DNA from: Basidiobolus meristosporus CBS 931.73
Lineage: Eukaryota; Basidiobolomycota; Basidiobolomycetes; Basidiobolales; Basidiobolaceae
Direction of reading: 5' to 3'
Assembly (NCBI GenBank): GCA_002104905.1
Contig: MCFE01000748.1
Span: forward strand, 1 to 39,732
DNA length: 39,732 nt
The notes beneath the pieces are model-generated. The model was not told the DNA's origin. It made no database searches and worked only from the letters and a program-made list of their open reading frames with translations. A program made the position numbers and the translations under genes. Positions 33,001 to 39,732 of this stretch are shown one piece after another. Position 1 is the stretch's first letter. The number at the start of each line of letters is the position of its first letter.

Positions 33001-33469
33001 GGTGATTCTACAATGTAATATGTAAATTGCGCAAGGGGAGGTGGAAAAAGGTAATACCATTTGGAAAATTGGTACAGCAGCATTACGCAGAACCTGCTGT
33101 AGGTTGTCATACTGCTGATGCAACGCCATCAGAGTCTTGCTGTGAAGCTGTCAAATTACTGCCAAGTTTCTTGCCATATAAGGCAATTGGATATCCTGGC
33201 CAGTTGGATTCATTCAAACTAGTTGTAGAGTCCTAAAAGACTGCAACAATACCATGCAATTATTGTCACAGCACCAATCATATCTTATCAAGTTTTATCC
33301 CCTTATTTGCTAGTAATATTAGCAAAACACTGTTGTGATCCTGTCATAAGATTGTTAGGAGCGTCACTCATTCCAAGCTGCTGGTATTAGGATGGTGTCT
33401 ATATGGGATCCTGATGGCTGATCTGGATCAGATGCACCCATGGGACCAAATTATTTTTCATAGGGTACC

Positions 33470-34658
33470 TATCACAACATGGGAGGGAGAAACTCTGGTG
33501 TTGATACCAAAGCCTAGTAATCAAATGACTGTGAAGATCTATGAAGTTGTTGAGTGCAATGATGAGAAGTGGGCCAATATTCCAGAGGCTGTAAGAGGTC
33601 TAGCATGCCATTACCTTATGGCCAGCAACCCATGGGAACATCAAGAGCTCAAGGCTAAGCAGAATGCAGCTGACTAGTTCCATGAGCATTATTCTGGATT
33701 TAAACAAGCAAACAGGTTTTGGGCCACCATGGGTATGCTAAGAAGGTATATCAAGAATATCAGAAACTATTGAAGGCAGAAGAGCAAGTGTTTAATGGTT
33801 AAAAACCAGCAACTTTCTCAAGCAAATGTTACAAGCAGGGCTAAAAGCTCTAAACAAGCATGAAAGGAATGTCAGGTAGCTGGCAAAGTGCCAATAAAGG
33901 GACAAGCAGGTAATACAGATGCACCAGCACACTATATATCAATGAAAAGGCAAGGTTACATTCAGGAAGCACTTTGGTACAGTAGCAGTGAAGGACCTGG
34001 TAGTGACAAAAACAGTTGCTTCCTCAGGAGCCTATCACAATCAGGGCTCAAAGCATAAAACAAGTGGCAAAAAAATGGCAGGTTGCCCAAAGAGCACTGG
34101 TAAGGAATAAGAAGGCAGAAACAAATGCATCAGTGCAGCATTTAGCAAGAAGAAATTGCAGTTCAATACAAGAATTACTCTGACAAAGTAACAGTGAAAG
34201 ACCTGACAGTGGTAAAGGAAGAGGTAGAGGAAAAAAGGTCTACCCTAGCCAGAAACAGGGAAGCTTGGGAGAATAGCTGCAGTTCTTACCTGCTGATGCT
34301 CTAAGCCAGGAACTGGCTGAATTGCATCATAGCCATGCAGAACTACCAACAAGTAAACACCTGTCTTTGCAACAGATGGAGGTGCAGCAAGCTATGCTTC
34401 ACTGCAGTGAGTATATGAGCTTTCAGCAATAGGTAATCTGTCCACCACTGCCTCAGTGTCCTCCATTATAGACAGAGTAAAGCATTCACTGACAAACAAA
34501 GCAACACTTTTAAGAACTTAAAAGACTATTGCAGCGCCAGCAGTGGAGTTTTGGTGTAATTACAGACACAGCAAAAAGTTGTTGCGCTTCTTGGAGGGCA
34601 GTGCTCAAGGGAATGCACCTGAGCACTGCAAGGCTCTATTGCAAAGACTGACAGATGA
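33470..34658 (+). pseudogene. CACTA-C accessory gene, middle part
   Basis: Resumes the gene broken by CACTA-B. The conserved domain has TTWEGETLVLIPKPSNQMTV, ICEVVE-like residues and AKQNAAD (33475-33675), with a stop at 33675. Two tandem basic units follow (~33800-34030 and ~34010-34240), the second with SIKQVAKKWQVAQRA and ending GKGRGRGKKV. The C-terminal block starts near 34560 (FWC..., GGQCSRE..., LLQRLTDE-like residues to 34658), where copia-F is inserted. Its frame at the left end runs back into the CACTA-B terminal repeat. Confidence 0.6.
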
Positions 34659-34663
34659 GTTGC

Positions 34664-35032
34664 TGTTGCAATTTAAGAAGTGATTTGGATATAAGGAACT
34701 TATCAAGAAATAGTGATAATAGTTGAACTGTTGTTTATTCATAAAGAAGCTCAGTATTTATACCTTTGTAGAAGTAATACAGCTGCAACACTAAGTAGGG
34801 AGGGTTTCTCAATATTCAGGAGCATTCTGTAACAGTTTCAGGGTTAGTACATAATGTTTGGTAATAGTGCTAATTTGATCCTGACTATAGGGGAATAATC
34901 ATAAGATCATATATCTGGAGAAAGTGGCAAAGTTAAGGCAGTAAATGAGTCCTACAGTGACTAAGACTAGCCTAGAATTGTTAAGTAAATTTTTAGCTGC
35001 TGAATGATACCAAATAGTCCAATATTTCAACA
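34664..35032 (-). repeat. 3' LTR of copia-F (369 bp)
   Basis: Starts TGTTGCAATTTAAG, ends AATATTTCAACA on plus. The Gag-Pol stop codon (35027-35029) lies inside it, six to three bases from its inner edge. Confidence 0.95.
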
Positions 35033-38000
35033 CTCCCCCTCAACTAAATAATTTCTTAATCCCAATTTCTCTCTAAGGATCTCAAACTGTGGCCTAGCTA
35101 GTGGTTTTGTCAATATGTCTGCCACCATTTTGTCAGTTGGGCAGTAAACCAGCTCTACTAAGTTATTTTCTACAGCTTCCCTCACAAAGTGATGTTGTAT
35201 ATCAATGTGCTTAGTTCTGGCATGATTAGTAGGATTTCTAGCTAATGGAATACAACTTTGATTATCCTTGTAAATACATGTTGGTTCACCTGAATTAAAA
35301 CCTAAGTCTTTGAATAATTTTCGTAGCCATATAGCCTCCTTAGTTGCTTGACATGCAGCCATATATTTGGCTTCAGTTGTAGATAGTGCCACAGTTGGTT
35401 GTTTCTTGCAATTCCAAGTAATAGCTGCACCAGCATAAAGAAATACATAGCCTGTGGTAGAGCGTCTGTCAATCAAATCCCTACCCCAATCTGAATCACT
35501 ATAACCATCAAATTTTTGCCTATTAGCTGCTCCAGAGTATTCCAGTACCATATTTATGGTACCTTGTAGATATCTGAAAATCCGCTTAACTGCTGCAATT
35601 TGATCTGATCCATAATTCTGCATGAACTGACTGACTATTCCAACTGCTACTGCAATATCTGGACGTGTAGACACCATCAAGTACATTAGGCTACCAACCA
35701 TTGATTGATAGGGAAAGTTTTGGTCCATATTTGAGCCGTTTTCTTCTATAACTGGCTGAGATTTGCTTAATTTCAGGTTATTGTCCATAGGGGTTGCTGC
35801 AGGTTTGCAATTTTCCATTTTGAAGCGTCTAACAATGTCCCTGATGTACTTAGACTGATTCAGCACAATTTTCTGCGTAGGTATGTCAAATTTGACCTCA
35901 ATTCCAAGAAAATAGCTCAATTTTCCAAGATCTTTCATCTCAAACTTGCGGAAGAGATCTGATTTCGTCTGTTTAAGTGCCTCTTGATCACTTGTAGCTA
36001 TAATTAGGTCGTCCACATAAAGAACTAGGATGATCACACCCTTTTTGAGCTGTTTCACATATATACTGTGATCTGCAGTGCTACGAGAGAACCCAATTTC
36101 CTCTAGATATGTGTCAATCTTGTTATACCATGCTCTGGGTGCCTGCTTAAGCCCATACAACAATTTTCTAAGTTTGCACACCTTATGGGGGCTTTTTGGA
36201 TCGGTAAAACCTTCTGGTTGCTCCATATATATAGTTTCTTGCAAATCCCCATTTAGAAAGGCTGTTTTGACGTCCATTTGGTGTAGATCTAGACTGTGTA
36301 CAGCTGCCAGGGCTAGAACTGTCCTAATAGAGTTAAACTTGGCAACCGGAGCAAATGTTTCCTTAAAGTCTAGTCCCTGGATCTGGGAATAGCCTTTAGC
36401 TACCAATCTAGCCTTGTACTTATCAACGGCACCATTTGAGGTTATCTTGATCTTGTAGACCCATCTACATCCTATTGGCTTTCTCCCATTTGGTAAATCT
36501 ACCAGTTCCCACGTTTTTGCCTTGATCAGTGATTGGTACTCCTCCTGCATGGCTTGTTGCCACTTAGTAGCATCTGGACCTTGCTTTGCCTGTTCCAGAT
36601 TCTGAGGTTTGGTACATAAGGCAAGATAAGCTTCTTCATGATCATTGGATGTCTGCCACCAGGATCCAGGGGCATTTCTTATTCTGGTAGATCTCCTAAC
36701 TGGGATAATCTGTTCTGATCTGGAACTGGTAGAAGTATCTTCCATCTCTGGCTGGATTTGGTACGTATCTTCTTCATTTGTGTTGATTGCATCATCGGGC
36801 AGCTGGCCAATGATTTCTGTGGCTTTGTGATCTGAATTCTCCTCAAATACAACATCCCTGCTCTTGATCAGCTTCTGAATTTTGCCATCATACACTCTAT
36901 ACCCTTTAGTATCTTCACAATACCCAAGAAAGATCCCTTTTCTACTCTTTGGTTCCAACTTTGAGCGTTTTTTGTCAGGGATGTGATAAAAAACATCACT
37001 GCCAAAGATCCTGAGGTGCTGGAGATCTGGTTTTTTGCCTGTATATGCTTCAAAGGGTGTAGAATCACGTAGTGCTGTTGTTGGGCATCTGTTCTTGATG
37101 TATACAGCGGTAGCAACAGATTCAGCCCAAAACTTGTAGTCCATTCCCTTATCATGTAGCACAGATCTTCCCATCTCTACTATTGTTCTATTTGCACGTT
37201 CTGCTACTCCATTTTGCTGTGGAATATGAGGAACTGTGGTCTGTTGAAGTATACCAGTAGACAAGCAGTATTTTGCAAACTCCTTTGAGCAGTATTCTCC
37301 TCCATTGTCACTTTGTAGTACCTTCAATTTACATCCTGTTTGTGTTTCTGCCATGTTCTTGAAGTGCTTAAACGTCTCTAAAGCTTCATCCTTTGTTTTG
37401 AGGAAGTACACCCATGTATATCTTGTCTTGTCATCAATATACGTCATAAAGTATCTCTTGGCTCCAAAGGACAGTGTTCTCATGGGGCCACATATGTCTG
37501 AGTGTACAATAGCCAATATTTCGGTGGTATTGATGCCCTCTGAGCTCTTGAAACGTTGCCTAGCTTGTTTACCATATGAACATCCCTTACAAACATTCAA
37601 TTTGATCTGAATTGAGTATTTTAGGCCCAAAACAAGCTGATTTTTCACCAATTGGCTCATTTTCTGTTCCCCTATGTGTCCTAGCCTCCTATGCCACGTC
37701 TCCCAGTTGGTTACATCAGTTTCAGCAATGTTGACATACTCAGGTACAATGATCTTGCATTGTAACTTCTATATATTGTGATCTCTGATTCCCGAAGCTA
37801 ATTTTTGTCCATTTTCACTCAATATTGAGCAGCTCAGCTTAGTAAAAACAAATTTCAGTCCCTGAGTAGTTGCTTTACTGACTGAGAGTAGGTTCTTAGC
37901 TATTCCAGGTACATAGAGTACGTCAGTCAGTTTTGCTGTTGTTGCCCCTGAGTTATCACTCATATTTGGTTGTATAGACCCACTGGCAGTAGCTTCCAAT

Positions 38001-38944
38001 GCAGAGTTATCTCCCCAATAAACCTTTCTTACGGGAATAGTCTTTAAGTTGCTGAACCAATCCTTTATACCACAAATATGCTGTGATGCTCCAGAGTCAA
38101 TATACCATTCATTACTTTGGTTACTTGCACTCTCTTGTACAGTGACAAATAGCTGTTCATCAGTAGTTATATGGTTTGCCTGCTCTAGTTTCTGTTTTTT
38201 GTCTGCTTGTTTCTTCTTGCATTCACTTGCTCAGTGTCCTGGCTTCTTACAGTAGTTACAGCAGGCAGGTTTTCTTCGGTTTTGTTGCTTTCCCTTCTTT
38301 TCTGTATGCCTTTCTGAACTGAATAAAGCATTATCTTCAGTTTTATCTGCTTGATCATTACGTCTGAGTTCTTCATGGAGAAGTCTTCCTTTGACATAGT
38401 CTAAAGTCAAGTTGTCTTCTCTGCTTTCAAAAGAAAGTATGAGTGGCTCATACTTGTCTGGTAGGCTGCAAAGCAGACAGAGTATCTTTTCTTCATCATC
38501 TACACCAGCATTAATACTGTAAAGTTCTTCTGCAAGTGTCTCCATTCTGGTAATGAGTTGTAGCATGTCATCATCTGGCTTTTTTCTCATGTTGAAGAAC
38601 TTTTGTTTCAAATAAAGCTTGCTTGATACTGACTTTGCTCTAAAGATCTTCTCTAAGGATTCCCATGCTGCTTTGGCAGTATTTGAGGCATGTATTTGTC
38701 CAATGAAGGAGTCTTGCACATTGATGCATATTGCATTGAAGGCCTTTCTCTCCTTCTCTTGAAACTTCTCTATATCTTCTGCTGTTCCTTTGGGCTCAAC
38801 TTCCTTTCCTGTTACTATGTTCCAAAGCTTTCTTTCCTCAAGGTGGATCTGCATCTTGATTCTCCAAAGTCTGTAGTTCTTCCCATCAAACCTCTCCTTT
38901 ACAGGGAAGATGTTGGTATTGCTTTGTTTGCTGGTAGAAGTCAT
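35027..38944 (-). pseudogene. Copia-F Gag-Pol polyprotein, single frame with two stop codons
   Basis: A single frame of 1,305 codons from ATG 38944 to TGA 35027. Gag (about residues 1-230, UBN2-like, with NYRLWRIKMQIHLEERKLWN); CCHC knuckle CNYCKKPGH near residue 230, with an in-frame TGA at 38231-38233 right after His; protease DSGASQH near residue 281; a second stop, TAG at 37769-37771, before the GAG-pre-integrase motif WHRRLGHIG; integrase with the full catalytic triad (Asp of HSDICGP ~483, Asp of SDNGGEY ~546, Glu of NGVAER ~582); reverse transcriptase with YVDD ~976-979; RNase H with SDSDWG ~1150 and DILTKPLAR near the end. All pieces are in one frame with no frameshift. The polypurine tract encodes the last residues (VEGEC). 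Confidence 0.9.
35033..35047 (-). other. Polypurine tract of copia-F
   Basis: Plus strand ctccccctcaactaa, reading TTAGTTGAGGGGGAG on the element strand, directly before the 3' LTR. It is the expected second-strand primer site and also coding sequence. Confidence 0.8.
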
Positions 38945-38967
38945 CTTTAGAATGGATTAAGGCAATC

Positions 38968-38980
38968 GGGGCTCATAACC
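38968..38980 (-). other. Primer-binding site of copia-F
   Basis: Plus strand ggggctcataacc, GGTTATGAGCCCC on the element strand, abutting the 5' LTR. Complementary to the initiator tRNA-Met anticodon stem-loop. Confidence 0.8.
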
Positions 38981-39349
38981 TGTTGCAATTTAAGAAGTGA
39001 TTTGGATATAAGGAACTTATCAAGAAATAGTGATAATAGTTGAACTGTTGTTTATTCATAAAGAAGCTCAGTATTTATACCTTTGTAGAAGTAATACAGC
39101 TGCAACACTAAGTAGGGAGGGTTTCTCAATATTCAGGAGCATTCTGTAACAGTTTCAGGGTTAGTACATAATGTTTGGTAATAGTGCTAATTTGATCCTG
39201 ACTATAGGGGAATAATCATAAGATCATATATCTGGAGAAAGTGGCAAAGTTAAGGCAGTAAATGAGTCCTACAGTGACTAAGACTAGCCTAGAATTGTTA
39301 AGTAAATTTTTAGCTGCTGAATGATACCAAATAGTCCAATATTTCAACA
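38981..39349 (-). repeat. 5' LTR of copia-F (369 bp)
   Basis: Matches the partner LTR without visible difference. Contains a TATA-like box on the element strand (GTATAAATAC, ~39071-39080) and an AATAAA-type word (~39053), the promoter and polyadenylation layout. Confidence 0.95.
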
Positions 39350-39354
39350 GTTGC

Positions 39355-39439
39355 TAGGCCATTCAGTGCTGGCTGAAGACCAGGATGTATGGCAACCTGC
39401 AAATGATCAATGGCATAAAGCTATGGGGTTCCTATTAAG
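39355..39439 (+). pseudogene. CACTA-C accessory gene, C-terminal fragment
   Basis: Continues from 34658: SVLAEDQDVWQPANDQWHKA and GF, matching the C-terminal block of copies A and B. Cut at 39440 by a further CACTA end. Confidence 0.75.
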
Positions 39440-39732
39440 CCCTATGAAAAGTAATTTTCTACAGGTGGCTCCAATCCAGATCAGCAGTCTGGATCCCATA
39501 AGGAGTCCTTCATAATACCAGAAACTTGTAATTACTGACCCTCCACATAATCCTATGAAGGAATTGTCACTGTGGTTGCTGATTTTACTGCCAAATAAAG
39601 TAAAAAACTTGCAATAGTGGTATTTTCTCATGTGAATGCCATGCAATTGTTAGCACATGCTGGTATCAGGATGGTCTCTGGAGCATATGTTGCCAGCTGC
39701 TTGATGGTTGTCTATTTGTATCATGTACATGG
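39440..39732 (-). mobile_element. CACTA-D: internally deleted CACTA derivative, cut by the window end
   Basis: Begins CCCTATGAAAAGTAATTT, the reverse of the CACTA right terminus, then ~170 bases aligning to the right ends of A and B (ctacaggtggct, ccagatcagca, ggatcccata). Near 39612 the sequence jumps to the transposase interior (tgtgaatgccatgcaa, equivalent to ~10290 of CACTA-A), so ~2.3 kb is missing. A non-autonomous deletion derivative; its other end is outside the window. Confidence 0.75.

Larger units (their letters stand above)
28239..33465 (+). mobile_element. CACTA-B: complete CACTA-type element inserted in CACTA-C
   Basis: Terminal inverted repeats CCCTATGAAAAAT and ATTTTTCATAGGG are perfect over 13 bases, and 3 of the next 4 also match. 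Target duplication tacc (28235-28238 and 33466-33469). The corresponding uninterrupted site in CACTA-A (gaaaaacccatcac on its minus strand, ~8960) supports gaaatacctatcac as the empty site. Length 5,227 bp. Same two divergent genes as CACTA-A, both broken. Confidence 0.9.
34664..39349 (-). mobile_element. Copia-F: young, near-intact Ty1/copia element (4,686 bp)
   Basis: Two 369 bp LTRs (34664-35032, 38981-39349) that are identical as far as I can compare. Perfect target duplication gttgc (34659-34663, 39350-39354), polypurine tract, primer site, and one Gag-Pol frame. The insertion lies in the C-terminal block of the CACTA-C accessory gene (left flank LLQRLTDE-like, right flank SVLAEDQDVWQPANDQWHKA). 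The identical LTRs and a clearly higher CpG content point to a recent insertion. Confidence 0.95.
24118..39439 (-). mobile_element. CACTA-C: reverse-oriented CACTA element broken by five insertions
   Basis: Reassembled by alignment to CACTA-A in reverse. Pieces are ~24118-24142, 24487-25085, 26223-28238, 33470-34663 and 39355-39439. Between them lie the solo LTR, the gypsy relic, CACTA-B and copia-F; the derivative at 39440 interrupts the last piece. It carries the transposase on the minus strand and the accessory gene on the plus strand. Neither end of the element is seen. Confidence 0.8.

Noticed and set aside
36078-36392. Plus-strand frames within copia-F (36078-36392, 37305-37610, 38690-38950)
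   Set aside because: Shadows of the long minus-strand Gag-Pol frame.
1-39732. CRISPR array, tRNA or rRNA genes
   Set aside because: No regularly spaced short repeats, cloverleaf or rRNA-like stretch was seen; the only tRNA-related sequences are primer-binding sites.

Overview
This 39.7 kb window is almost entirely transposable-element DNA, stacked in nests. It looks like a heterochromatic repeat block from a basidiomycete (agaricomycete-like) fungus. The reasons are a CACTA/EnSpm-type element family with a fungal tnp2-like transposase, Ty1/copia elements primed from an initiator-tRNA anticodon loop, a Ty3/gypsy relic, AT-rich DNA, and strong CpG scarcity everywhere except the first ~330 bases and the youngest insertion. 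The organism call is inference; I see no tRNA, rRNA, CRISPR or bacterial operon structure.

Layout, left nest (1-19.2 kb). Positions 13-339 hold a CpG-rich short coding region on the minus strand, probably the edge of a host gene. A CACTA terminal inverted repeat begins at 1019 but is cut at 1100 by copia-1 (plus). Copia-1 is split at 3305/13351 by copia-E (minus, 3306-13350, both LTRs present, target duplication taaaa/caaaa). Copia-E is itself split by CACTA-A (7395-12759). Copia-1 stops at 13865, where copia-2 (plus, 13866 to ~17492) begins. The LTR of copia-2 carries a 288 bp insert and a complete 1,071 bp gypsy-like solo LTR (14464-15534, gcgc duplication). A minus-strand copia-3 fragment follows (17493-19203).

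Middle (19.2-24.1 kb). Unassigned AT-rich DNA is followed by copia-G (minus, 20626-23775, very decayed), which holds a plus-strand solo LTR of the copia-F family (21421-21790).

Right nest (24.1-39.7 kb). CACTA-C lies in reverse orientation and is broken five times: by a 344 bp solo LTR with a perfect tgtcc duplication (24143-24486), by a Ty3/gypsy pol relic (~25090-26222), by a second CACTA copy, CACTA-B (28239-33465, tacc duplication), by the near-intact copia-F (34664-39349, two identical 369 bp LTRs, gttgc duplication), and by an internally deleted CACTA derivative that starts at 39440 and leaves the window.

How the genes work together. Each CACTA copy carries two divergent genes from one ~230-300 bp spacer: a tnp2-like transposase and a second gene of unknown function with a conserved helical domain, a basic Ser/Lys/Gln-rich repeat and a conserved C-terminal block. 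The repeat is single in copy A and doubled in copies B and C. This second gene is the best candidate here for something undescribed. The copia elements encode Gag, protease, integrase, reverse transcriptase and RNase H in one frame. Only copia-F is close to functional, with two in-frame stop codons.
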